Source: AV40 sp038230255
GTDB taxonomy: Bacteria; Verrucomicrobiota; Verrucomicrobiia; Chthoniobacterales; UBA10450
Direction: 5' to 3'
DNA: 64,000 nucleotides
Assembly (NCBI GenBank): GCA_038230255.1
Contig: JBBRNP010000001.1
Span: 1 to 64,000 of the forward strand
Shown: positions 53,938-60,792 of the stretch, one piece after another
Layout of the letters: every line of letters begins with the position of its first letter
How positions within the stretch are numbered: the first letter of the stretch is position 1
Translations under genes and position numbers: made by a program
Notes under the pieces: model-generated
What the model was told of the DNA's origin: nothing
Seen by the model: the letters and a program-made list of their open reading frames with translations, nothing else
Database searches by the model: none

Positions 53938-54263
53938 GGCGAAACCTCATCTTGAATGGCTGAGTCGGCGATGGCGAATTCGTCACCAGAGGCCACGATT
54001 TCGTCGCCGTCCTGGTTGGCTTCGAGCCAGGCGCCGGCGGTCGCTAAAATAATCACAGCTGCCGCTGCAAGCGCGACCCGGCGCAGAAGCGCGCCGAAGG
54101 CGGCGCCATTTCCATTTCGACGCGAAAGCGCGAGCGCGACCACGCGGGTGTCGAAACCAAATGGCATGTTCGCGGGCGCCTCGTCTTTTGTCTGCGCCGC
54201 GGCGCGCAGCAACCGATCAAGATCGGTCCGAGCCGGACTGGCCTTTTGTGAAAACGGGTTCAT
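53934..54263 (-). CDS. Small single-pass membrane protein, putative anti-sigma (CnrY-like)
   Basis: The 109-residue protein has a basic cytosolic N-terminal part (about 1-63), one membrane helix (about 66-81, VALAAAAVIILATAGAW) and a short acidic periplasmic tail. It matches no strong anti-sigma family from memory, but its position between an ECF sigma gene and a CnrX-like gene, with 4-bp overlaps on both sides, and its topology match CnrY. It would bind the sigma factor in the N-terminal part. This function is inferred from context. Confidence 0.65.
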   Translation of the reverse strand: MNPFSQKASPARTDLDRLLRAAAQTKDEAPANMPFGFDTRVVALALSRRNGNGAAFGALLRRVALAAAAVIILATAGAWLEANQDGDEIVASGDEFAIADSAIQDEVSP

Positions 54264-54841
54264 GTCGTTTCGGTCGCGGATAACTTGCCGAGCTGTGCTT
54301 TCATTTTTTGCCGGGCCCGAAAGGCGCGGACTTTAACCGCGGCCGCGCCCATGCCCGTGATCTTGTGAATTTCTTCGACGGAACGGCCCTGCAAGTAAAG
54401 CAAATCGATGATGAGGCGTTCAACCGGCTTGAGTATTTCCAGCAAATGTTCGACCAGCTGGCGTGACGCCAGTTGCCGGTCCGGCGCCAGTTCGTCGGAT
54501 GAGGTGGCGAGATTTTCCACGACGGCCTGCTCCTCTTCGCTCAGATCGGCCTGACGCAGCTCCGGGCGGACTTTCTCGGCTTCGATTTGGCTCAGGCAGG
54601 TATTCACGGCAATGCGCGAGACCCAGTGCTCAATCGGCACTTTGCCGGAAAATTGGGAGAGCTTTTGGAAGACTTTAATGAAAATCATTTGGCAAAGATC
54701 CTCTTCGCTAGTTCGTCGCGGTCGATGTGAGCGGACCATTTTCGCGACAAGTGGATAAAGACGGCGAACCAATTCGCGAGCCGCTTCATCATCGTGCTGT
54801 AGGGCAGCCTGAACCAGCTCAGCAGGGTCGTGATCAGCCAT
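54260..54841 (-). CDS. RNA polymerase ECF sigma factor
   Basis: The 193-residue protein has sigma-70 region 2 (LVKRLYPLVAKMVRSH-like LVRRLYPLVAKMVRSHRPRR and DLCQMIFIKVFQKL) and region 4 (LEILKPVERLIIDLLYLQGR with VEEIHKITGMGAAAVKVRAFRARQKMK). It directs polymerase to promoters with an AAC-containing -35 element. Its own promoter at 54875-54903 (minus) and the divergent Spy-like gene's promoter at 54935-54963 share the same motif, so autoregulation and a direct target are likely. ATG at 54841. Confidence 0.92.
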   Translation of the reverse strand: MADHDPAELVQAALQHDDEAARELVRRLYPLVAKMVRSHRPRRTSEEDLCQMIFIKVFQKLSQFSGKVPIEHWVSRIAVNTCLSQIEAEKVRPELRQADLSEEEQAVVENLATSSDELAPDRQLASRQLVEHLLEILKPVERLIIDLLYLQGRSVEEIHKITGMGAAAVKVRAFRARQKMKAQLGKLSATETT

Positions 54842-54874
54842 GTCGTCGTCGAGATCGTATCCACACTACGGGTA

Positions 54875-54903
54875 ATGACGGGCGTGGATGGGTGGCGGTT
54901 ACA
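54875..54903 (-). promoter_or_regulatory. ECF-type promoter of the sigma operon
   Basis: On the minus strand the order is TGTAACC (-35, 54903-54897), 16-nt spacer, CGTCAT (-10, 54880-54875). The sigma ATG is 34 bp further. It is paired with the promoter on the other strand. Confidence 0.7.
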
Positions 54904-54934
54904 AGTTTCATGGCTGGAGGCAGATAAAAATAAA

Positions 54935-54963
54935 TGTAACCAACGCGGCCGGCGCGCGGTCAC
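54935..54963 (+). promoter_or_regulatory. ECF-type promoter of the Spy-like gene
   Basis: TGTAACC (-35, 54935-54941), 16-nt spacer, GGTCAC (-10, 54958-54963), 28 bp before the ATG at 54992. The -35 and spacing are identical to those of the divergent promoter at 54875-54903. Confidence 0.7.
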
Positions 54964-54991
54964 GACTTACGAAACAATCCGAACCATTGAA

Positions 54992-55393
54992 ATGAAAACA
55001 AATATGAAACGAAACTTAATTACATTTGCTGCCGTCGGCGCGATCGCGCTTGCTGGCTACGCTTTGGCCGAACCCGAGGGCGGATTTGGCGGACGCCATG
55101 GTGGCTGGCACGGGCACGGTCAGGGATTTGCCATGGGACATTTGACCAAGGCTTTGAACCTGACGGCTGAGCAACAGTCGAAGGTCCAACCGCTGATCGA
55201 TCAGGCCCGGCCGCAGATCATCGCCATTCACAAGGACGCGATGGAAAAGACCCACGCGATCATGGACAAAACGATGTCGCAGATCCGTCCGATCCTGACG
55301 CCGGATCAGCAAAAGAAATTCGACGACCTGCAGAAAGCACGTCAGAACATGCGCAATGCGATGCAGGAAATGCACCGCGCAATGCAGCAATAA
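54992..55393 (+). CDS. Spy/CpxP-family periplasmic protein
   Basis: The 133-residue protein has a signal peptide (KRNLITFAAVGAIALAGYAL, cleavage near AEPE), a Gly/His-rich stretch GGFGGRHGGWHGHGQGF (about 27-43), and then the Spy-like helical core with LNLTAEQQSKVQPLIDQARP and LTPDQQKKFDDLQKARQ, the two LTxxQ motifs of the family. Spy binds unfolded periplasmic proteins; CpxP inhibits a sensor kinase. The His-rich stretch may bind metal. It is divergent from the ECF sigma gene, has a matching promoter and ends in a strong terminator. Confidence 0.88.
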   Translation: MKTNMKRNLITFAAVGAIALAGYALAEPEGGFGGRHGGWHGHGQGFAMGHLTKALNLTAEQQSKVQPLIDQARPQIIAIHKDAMEKTHAIMDKTMSQIRPILTPDQQKKFDDLQKARQNMRNAMQEMHRAMQQ

Positions 55394-55419
55394 CTCTTTT
55401 TCATGGTTGAAGGGAAACG

Positions 55420-55449
55420 GCGGCGGCCAGTGATGGCCGCCGCATTTTT
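55420..55449 (+). terminator. Rho-independent terminator of the Spy-like gene
   Basis: A perfect 10-bp stem GCGGCGGCCA / TGGCCGCCGC with loop GTGA is followed by ATTTTTG. It starts 27 bp after the stop codon. Confidence 0.85.
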
Positions 55450-55460
55450 GTAGGTGTAGG

Positions 55461-55485
55461 TGTAGAGGCGCGTGTCCTCACGCGC
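55461..55485 (+). repeat. REP sequence, left of the RAYT pseudogene
   Basis: TGTAGAGGCGCGTGTCCTCA followed by CGCGC, with a GCGCGTG/CACGCGC stem. The inverted partner lies at 55986-56012. Confidence 0.7.
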
Positions 55486-55535
55486 AGACAATAATTTGCG
55501 TTGTCGTACCGCGCTGGCGGATTTACATCCGATCC

Positions 55536-55977
55536 GTGATCAAAGGACGTCCGCCACGGCTAGACGAAATATTTCAACGCTATGACGGGCCAGTGTTTTT
55601 TCTGACGAAAATTTCCGTCACTCGATAAAGTGAAAGAGGCTTTTGAGACTTATGCGAAACGTGGAACGGAATTTGGTGTGGCAGTCGGTCGCTACGTGTT
55701 GATGCCAGATCATGTTCATCTTTTCGTTTGTGGCGGCCCAGAGTTCAGACTCGGCGAATGGATCAAAGGCCTTAAACGTGCAATCTCGGCTGCATTAACA
55801 AAAGAGGAGAGACAAGCTTTATGGCAGCCGGGATTTTTCGACCACCTACTGCGCAACGACGAAAGTTACGGCCAGAAGTGGATCTATGTTTGTGAAAACC
55901 CGATGCGTGCCGGCTTAGTTTCCCAAAGCGAGGACTGGCCTTTTCAAGGCGAAATCGTCTACATCGATCGCGCCTGA
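55536..55977 (+). pseudogene. REP-associated tyrosine transposase (RAYT), frameshifted
   Basis: The N-terminal part starts at GTG 55536 and reads MIKGRPPRLDEIFQRYDGPV, then FFLTKISVTR and a TAA at 55626-55628. The rest is in another frame from 55630 to 55977: KVKEAFETYAKRG, the HUH motif VLMPDHVHLFV and YGQKWIYVCENPMRAGLVSQ, where the Tyr is the catalytic one of the Y1_Tnp/TnpA_REP family. A small deletion removed roughly five to ten residues after the FLT strand. RAYTs cut and move REP sequences. The gene is flanked by inverted REPs at 55461 and 55986. In present form the 115-residue part might still be made, but it is probably inactive. Confidence 0.8.
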
Positions 55978-55985
55978 CTGCAATT

Positions 55986-56012
55986 GCGGCTGGGGACAGC
56001 CGCCTCTACACC
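55986..56012 (-). repeat. REP sequence, right of the RAYT pseudogene
   Basis: On the minus strand: GGTGTAGAGGCGGCTGTCCC followed by CAGCCGC, with a GCGGCTG/CAGCCGC stem. It is the inverted partner of 55461-55485. Confidence 0.7.
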
Positions 56013-56026
56013 ATTTCGCTTCGCTT

Positions 56027-56644
56027 ATGACATTCTTCCAACGCGATCCGATCAAATCATTTCTCGACAAGATCGACAATCAACGGTTGCGCGAGATTCA
56101 ACGCCGTTATGCCGGATCGAGCGATCGCTACGCAAAGTATGCCGATGTCGAACACTGGCTGAAAATCAATCTCCCGCGCGTCCAGGAACTGAAATTGGAC
56201 CGCTCACCGCCAAAAGATATTCTCGATCTTGGATGCGGCGCCGGTTTTTTGCTATTCCTGGCGAAGCAGTCCGGCCACAAATGCCTCGGACTCGATGTCG
56301 GAGACTTTCCGCTTTCGAACGAATTAATTGATCTCTTCGGCTTGGAGCGCGTGACCTGGAAGATCCGGGCGTTCCAGCCTTTGCCGAATTTCGATCGAAA
56401 GTTTGATTTGATCACCGCTTTTTCGGCCGCGTTTAATCGAAGTGAAGACGAGTCGCGTGGATGGAATCCGGAAGAGTGGAAGTTTTTCCTGGACGACTTG
56501 AATCGACAGCTCAATCCCGGCGGCGAAGTTTTGCTCGAGATCAACTCCGGCAAAGATAAGCGATACTTCCCGGTAGAAGTCCGGGACTTCTTTTTGAAGC
56601 GCGGCGCGCGGGTCGAGGGCGAGCGGGTCTATTTCGGACCGTAG
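56027..56644 (+). CDS. Class I SAM-dependent methyltransferase
   Basis: The 205-residue protein has motif I DILDLGCGAGFLLFLAKQSG, acidic motif II LGLDVGDF, and the strand-4 region FDLITAFSAAFNRS and LNPGGEVLLEIN. The family position between RAYT and a repeat suggests a mobile neighbourhood, but the gene itself reads as intact. The substrate is unknown; small-molecule or glycan methylation is plausible. The ATG at 56027 lies 15 bp after the REP. Confidence 0.85.
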   Translation: MTFFQRDPIKSFLDKIDNQRLREIQRRYAGSSDRYAKYADVEHWLKINLPRVQELKLDRSPPKDILDLGCGAGFLLFLAKQSGHKCLGLDVGDFPLSNELIDLFGLERVTWKIRAFQPLPNFDRKFDLITAFSAAFNRSEDESRGWNPEEWKFFLDDLNRQLNPGGEVLLEINSGKDKRYFPVEVRDFFLKRGARVEGERVYFGP

Positions 56645-56664
56645 CCGCGCTCTCTCCTTATTTC

Positions 56665-56837
56665 TGTCATTCCGACCGACGTGGAGGAATCTCTAGATAT
56701 TTCTGACCTCAACTACTCCGGAAATAATAAGAGATGTCTCCCGTTCGACTCGCTTCGCTCGCTCAGGGCAGGCTCTCAATATGGCGGCTGCGCCGCCGTT
56801 AAATAGATGCAACGTCACGTTGTCGCTCGACATGACA
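56665..56837. repeat. Dispersed inverted repeat family, copy D (composite)
   Basis: The left arm TGTCATTCCGACCGACGTGG starts at 56665, followed by GAGGAATCTCTAGATATTTC, matching the arms at 49489 and 49821. An internal second pair TCCCGTTCGACTCGCTTCGC is followed by GATGCAACGTCACGTTGTCG and a right end CGACATGACA (56828-56837). It looks like two nested units. Confidence 0.7.
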
Positions 56838-56854
56838 AAGTGACCAGGTGCTGG

Positions 56855-57058
56855 CTAGGAACGCTTCCGCAAAGAAAAGAGGAAGAGCACGATCGCAAGG
56901 CCTGCCAGCACTGCAGCCACAACGAACCCACCGGTCGAAAGTTCCATGCGATGATGAAAACTCATTTTCATCCGCGCGGCCAGGCCGAGCAGGAAAAAAA
57001 GCAGCGCGGTATAAATCAGAATTACGCTAAGACCCTTTTCGTCGTCGGATTTCATCAA
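56855..57058 (-). CDS. Small two-helix membrane protein
   Basis: The 67-residue protein has an acidic N-terminus (MMKSDDEK), two membrane helices (about 12-29 and 44-62) and a basic C-terminus (LRKRS), so the positive-inside rule is satisfied. No family is recognised. The start is ATG 57058 or 57055. The repeat D lies 17 bp past its stop codon. Small membrane proteins like this are often missed; the evidence is sequence quality alone. Confidence 0.55.
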   Translation of the reverse strand: MMKSDDEKGLSVILIYTALLFFLLGLAARMKMSFHHRMELSTGGFVVAAVLAGLAIVLFLFSLRKRS

Positions 57059-57108
57059 TAATTTGTTCGCACTTGCATCCGCGATTTCGCGGCAAAATTC
57101 AAGCCTGG

Positions 57109-57651
57109 TTATTTTGCCGATTGCTTTTTCACGACCGTGTCCAGATCGCTAATGCTGCCATCGGTAAAAATAATTAGGTTTCCGTGGCGATGAACATTGC
57201 CAACTTCAGCAAACCAAGGCTGGCGGGGCCATTCATGCGGAGTTGTGGGTTTATCATCAAACGGAGTCGCGACATAATCGACTCGGGCATTTTCCGGCTT
57301 CGATATATCAGGATTGCCAAGGAGATTTTGGACTGTGGGACAGATCCAGGTCTTCTCCGAAACACCAAATTCCTTTAATGCCCCGATCCAGCCGTTACCG
57401 AAATCGGCCGACGCGTCGTCATCGTCTTCGTCGATTTGCGGCCAACTACCGTTCTGTTGAACCGAGAGTTCTGTCGCGATGTAAAGGCTGCGCAGATTCG
57501 CCGAACATTGCACTCGTTGTGCGCGGGACCGCAATTCTGAACCTAACGGAAGGGCGAGCGCGACCACCACCGCGACGATGCCGAGCACGACAAGCAACTC
57601 CAGCAGCGTGAAAGCTAATGCGAATCTAGGGCGTTGGCGTTGGCGTTGCAC
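57109..57651 (-). CDS. Type II secretion/pilus pseudopilin (GspG/H-like)
   Basis: The 180-residue protein has a prepilin-type N-terminus: RFALAFTLLELLVVLGIVAV, with a probable cleavage at Ala-Phe and the Glu at +5 that is needed for assembly, followed by the 20-residue membrane helix. The globular part contains ANLRSLYIATELSVQQNGSW and a Pro/Asp-rich loop, resembling GspG/H pseudopilins or the many DUF1559-like pseudopilins of Verrucomicrobia/Planctomycetes, where the helix starts AFTLIELLVV. No other secretion-system gene is nearby. The start is probably the GTG at 57651; it overlaps the end of the preceding PT-repeat gene by 26 bp. Confidence 0.7.
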   Translation of the reverse strand: MQRQRQRPRFALAFTLLELLVVLGIVAVVVALALPLGSELRSRAQRVQCSANLRSLYIATELSVQQNGSWPQIDEDDDDASADFGNGWIGALKEFGVSEKTWICPTVQNLLGNPDISKPENARVDYVATPFDDKPTTPHEWPRQPWFAEVGNVHRHGNLIIFTDGSISDLDTVVKKQSAK

Positions 57652-58279
57652 TCGGAGTCGGTGTTGCTGTAGGAGTCGGTGTTGGCGTTGGGCTCGGAGT
57701 CGCACTGGCAAGAGGTGATGGCGTTACGGAAGAACTGCCGCCGGTTTGCTTGAATCCTAGGACTCGCATGTATTCGGTACGGACGACATTGTCGGGTGTT
57801 GCAGCATTTTCGAAATCAAGCATGGCATGACCGCGCAGCTGGACGCCCACGGAGTTGAATGGCGAGGTGATCGTGTGAAGTGCTCTCGCGTGCATCGTGC
57901 CATTCACCTCATTTGTCAGAGCTGAGGTGGAGGTGGAACTCTGCAAAACGCCGTCCAAGCTTGCATGAGTCGGATCCGCTTCTCCGTGGATGCTGCCGCT
58001 GTAAATCTCGCCGTGAGAAAACAGCACAAAGCTCCCCGTGCCGAGGCCACTTTGAGGCACGGCAACCGAAAAAACCCCGAGGGAATTGCGATCCTCGGGC
58101 GAAGGTATTGGTGTTGGGGTTGGACTCGGTGTTGGCGTCGGCGTGCCCGTGTCAGATGGAACTGGCGTTGGACGTGCCTGACGCTTTGGTTTTAGCACCC
58201 CCGCGTAGGAACCCGAAAGATCGGTGCTGCCGGGATATTGCGGACCGCCGCTGATCGCATAGCATAGCGGCCACTCCAT
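57626..58279 (-). CDS. Pro/Thr-repeat protein of unknown function
   Basis: The 217-residue protein starts MEWPLCYAISGGPQYPGSTD with LSGSYAGVL following and has two low-complexity blocks of Pro, Thr, Ser (about 38-60 and 190-217) around a globular middle with LGVFSVAVPQSGLGTGSFVL and VGVQLRGHAMLDFE. No signal peptide is seen in this frame, so the start may be different. The C-terminal PTPTPTATPTP block runs right to the stop codon. Similar Pro/Thr-rich linkers occur in the secreted proteins at 2-538, 50801 and 61941. Function unknown. Confidence 0.6.
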   Translation of the reverse strand: MEWPLCYAISGGPQYPGSTDLSGSYAGVLKPKRQARPTPVPSDTGTPTPTPSPTPTPIPSPEDRNSLGVFSVAVPQSGLGTGSFVLFSHGEIYSGSIHGEADPTHASLDGVLQSSTSTSALTNEVNGTMHARALHTITSPFNSVGVQLRGHAMLDFENAATPDNVVRTEYMRVLGFKQTGGSSSVTPSPLASATPSPTPTPTPTATPTPSATPTPTP

Positions 58280-58381
58280 AAAAGAGAGCGGCCAGCGTAC
58301 TGAGCGCAGTTTTAATGAAACTTTTCAGCGCACCGAAGCTATGCAGCCGGCGCCGCTTTGGTCAACGCGGAAATCCGAAAA

Positions 58382-59119
58382 TTAGTTCCTCTTAGCGGGA
58401 AGCTTTTCTGACGCAGTGACCCACTTACCTCCGGGCGAAGTCAGGACCGGCAGTTCTTCCATCATGAACTGGGTTTTGCCGAGCGCGCCGATCATCTTGG
58501 TACCGGTGGCGCGGTACCACCAGTCGCTCATTTCCTCGCCGGTGTGGCAACCCCAGCTTTGGATGTAAGCATTGCGCGCGAAGATCCAGCCGTTGATTTG
58601 GCGGAGCTGCGATTCGTGCAGGAACGACTTGGCCGAGCTGTCCACGTTGCTGCTGTAATCGAACATGAAACAGGCGCGGTTCGAGTGGCCGAAATATTCA
58701 AAACCCGCCACCTTCTGGCGCTTGCGATCCTGTCCCTTGTTCAAATAATTGATGACGTCGTCGCCATTCCGGAACCAAACGAGCTTGATATTAAATTTGT
58801 CCCGCACGGTTTCGATCAACGCGATCAGATCCTGATTTTCCTGTGGCTGACGATCGAGGTAACCCTGTTTGTAGACCAGCCAGGTAATCGGCGCGTCAGG
58901 TCCGAGACCGTCGCGAAGTTTTTCAGTCCGCAAACGTGCTGCGCGGACGAAGTTCGCCCACCAGTGATCGTGCGGCTGAGCTTTGTATTGCTCCCACTGT
59001 TTCAATGACGGCCCGCCGACAACGATAATCCATTCGCCTTTCGGGATGTTGTCGCCCGCGAAAGCTTTCGGGGCCAGCGCGAGGATCGACAACGACGCAA
59101 TCAGGAGGAGGCGTTTCAT
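58382..59119 (-). CDS. Secreted caspase-like (clan CD) peptidase candidate
   Basis: The 245-residue protein has a signal peptide (KRLLLIASLSILALAPKAFA, cleavage after AFA) and a mature domain with alternating strands and helices. Two segments stand out: GFEYFGHSNRACFMF with His145 and YIQSWGCHTGEEMSDWW with Cys191. A His after one hydrophobic strand and a Cys after the next, 46 residues apart, is the arrangement of the caspase, CHAT and gingipain families (clan CD). Family membership is an inference from this spacing; strand EWIIVVGGPS at the start fits a Rossmann-like core. Nothing else points to the substrate. It would act in the periplasm. Confidence 0.6.
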   Translation of the reverse strand: MKRLLLIASLSILALAPKAFAGDNIPKGEWIIVVGGPSLKQWEQYKAQPHDHWWANFVRAARLRTEKLRDGLGPDAPITWLVYKQGYLDRQPQENQDLIALIETVRDKFNIKLVWFRNGDDVINYLNKGQDRKRQKVAGFEYFGHSNRACFMFDYSSNVDSSAKSFLHESQLRQINGWIFARNAYIQSWGCHTGEEMSDWWYRATGTKMIGALGKTQFMMEELPVLTSPGGKWVTASEKLPAKRN

Positions 59120-59171
59120 TGAATTCTAGGGGAAGCAGTATTTATGCAGGAAACGAAAATCTGCAACTTTT

Positions 59172-59258
59172 GGTGGATCGGCCGCTCCGCGGGCGATGGC
59201 GATAAATGCGGCTTCGCCGCCAAATTTTAGCATCGAGCAAGGGACTGCTCGATCCACC
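59172..59258. repeat. REP doublet, GGTGGATC arms
   Basis: Outer arms GGTGGATC (59172-59179) and GATCCACC (59251-59258) enclose two GC-rich hairpins. The right arm overlaps the TAG stop codon of lysA (59258-59260). Confidence 0.65.
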
Positions 59259-60634
59259 TAAACCTCGCCCTTAATAAGATCCTCCCAGGTCTGGCGCTTC
59301 CTGATCAAGGTGGCCTTATCGCCACGGACGAGCGCTTCCGCGGGCAGCGGGCGCGAATTGTAGTTCGATGCCATGACGAATCCGTACGCGCCCGCGCTCA
59401 TGATCGCGAGCAGATCGCCTTCGTGGACCTCGGGCATCTCGCGGTCGAGCGCGAAAAAATCGCCCGATTCACAGACCGGCCCCACGATGTCGATCTTTTC
59501 CAAACTCTTGCTTTTGCTCGGGCGATTACGCTCCCTGCTAGTGCATTCAGAATGTTGCCCCCTTTCGGATTGCCGCAGAGCGGCGGAATTCGGTGAATCG
59601 CCCCTACCTTGCTCCACCGGAACGATCTCGTGATAACCCTGATACAACGCCGGCCGAATCAGATCGTTCATTCCGGCATCGACAATCGCGAATTTCTTGG
59701 CGCCGGATTTCTTGATGTAGCGGACGCGCGTTAGCAGGGCGCCGGCGTTGCCAACCAGGAAGCGACCCGGTTCGACCAAAATGCGAACACCGAGGTCGCG
59801 CAGCGGAGGCACAATCGCGTCAGCGTAATCGCGGACACTGAAAGCGGACGACTCGCCGCTGTGATCGTGCCACCATTTACCTGATCCGCTTTCCAAGGCG
59901 CGGCGGTAAATGATTCCCATTCCGCCGCCGATACTGAAGAACGTGATTCCGTATTTCGATTTCAAGTCGCGAACGAGCGGCGCGACCTTCCCGATGGCGG
60001 CGGCGAAGGGCGCCGATTCGGTGATTTGCGAACCGATGTGCATCTGCACGCCGAGGATGTCGAGGTTCGGCATTTTCGCCGCGCGCTCGTAAATTTGCGG
60101 CGCATCCTCGAGCGCGATTCCAAATTTGTTCTCGTGCGACCCGGTCGAAATGTACTGGTGCGTGTGAGAATCGACATCGGGATTAACGCGCAACGCGATT
60201 GGCGCGCGCGACTTTTTCGCGCCAGCGATCTTATCGATGAATTCGAGCTCCGCTTCGCTCTCGACGTTAAAACTATGAACGCCTTGGTCGAGACCATACT
60301 CGATTTCGTCGCGCGCTTTGCCGACTCCCGCGAAGGTGCACTTCTTCGGATCGGCCCCGGCTTTGATCGCGCGGAAAAGCTCGCCGCCCGAAACGATGTC
60401 GAAACCGGCGCCGGCTTCGGCGAGTAGTTTCAAGATCGCGTGGTTCGAGTTGGCTTTGACCGCGTAACAAATGAGATGATCTAGCGGCGCGAGGGCGGCG
60501 TCGAGGCGACTGAAGTGATCGAGAATCGTCCCCGTACTATAAATATAGAGCGGCGTCCCGAATTGCTCGGCGGCCCGGGCAAGGTCGACATCCTCGCAGT
60601 AAAGGTTTCCGTCGCGATAGCGAAACGCATGCAC
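59258..60634 (-). CDS. lysA: Diaminopimelate decarboxylase
   Basis: The 458-residue PLP enzyme has the catalytic Lys60 in LICYAVKANSN, the phosphate-binding FFSIGGGMGI, VEPGRFLVGNAGALLTRV, and GPVCESGDFF with the conserved Cys that binds the substrate. It makes lysine from meso-DAP. About 28 residues (345-372, including SPNSAALRQSERGQHSECTS) are extra compared with relatives; they are encoded by an 84-bp palindromic element (59520-59603), in frame. The rest of the chain is normal, so the enzyme is expected to fold with an extended surface loop. The stop codon lies in a REP. Confidence 0.93.
   Translation of the reverse strand: MHAFRYRDGNLYCEDVDLARAAEQFGTPLYIYSTGTILDHFSRLDAALAPLDHLICYAVKANSNHAILKLLAEAGAGFDIVSGGELFRAIKAGADPKKCTFAGVGKARDEIEYGLDQGVHSFNVESEAELEFIDKIAGAKKSRAPIALRVNPDVDSHTHQYISTGSHENKFGIALEDAPQIYERAAKMPNLDILGVQMHIGSQITESAPFAAAIGKVAPLVRDLKSKYGITFFSIGGGMGIIYRRALESGSGKWWHDHSGESSAFSVRDYADAIVPPLRDLGVRILVEPGRFLVGNAGALLTRVRYIKKSGAKKFAIVDAGMNDLIRPALYQGYHEIVPVEQGRGDSPNSAALRQSERGQHSECTSRERNRPSKSKSLEKIDIVGPVCESGDFFALDREMPEVHEGDLLAIMSAGAYGFVMASNYNSRPLPAEALVRGDKATLIRKRQTWEDLIKGEV
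59520..59603. repeat. In-frame palindromic element within lysA
   Basis: The element is 84 bp (28 codons) with perfect 8-bp ends GGGCGATT (59520) and AATCGCCC (59603). It contains a GCCGCAGAGCGGC hairpin. Without it the lysA frame would join cleanly, so it looks like an insertion that kept the reading frame. Confidence 0.65.
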
Positions 60635-60683
60635 CTCGAAATGTAGCGACGTTTAGGTTAAACGCCGAATGAAACATCGGGCT

Positions 60684-60792
60684 TGTCATTCCGAGCAGAG
60701 CGAGGAATCTCCCAATCGAAGCAAAGGTTACGCTGAGTACATTGTGTGACGCTCGACATTGTGAGAGATCCTTCGCTCCGCTCAGGATGACC
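60684..60792. repeat. Dispersed inverted repeat, TCATTCCGAGC family, copy E
   Basis: The left arm is TGTCATTCCGAGCAGAGCGA and the right arm ends CGCTCCGCTCAGGATGACCA. The ATG at 60787 of the next gene lies inside the right arm (CAGGATGACCA). Confidence 0.75.

Noticed and set aside
55630..55977. RAYT as an intact gene of 115 residues
   Set aside because: The family N-terminus is readable upstream in another frame, so the gene is broken, unless an assembly error is shown.
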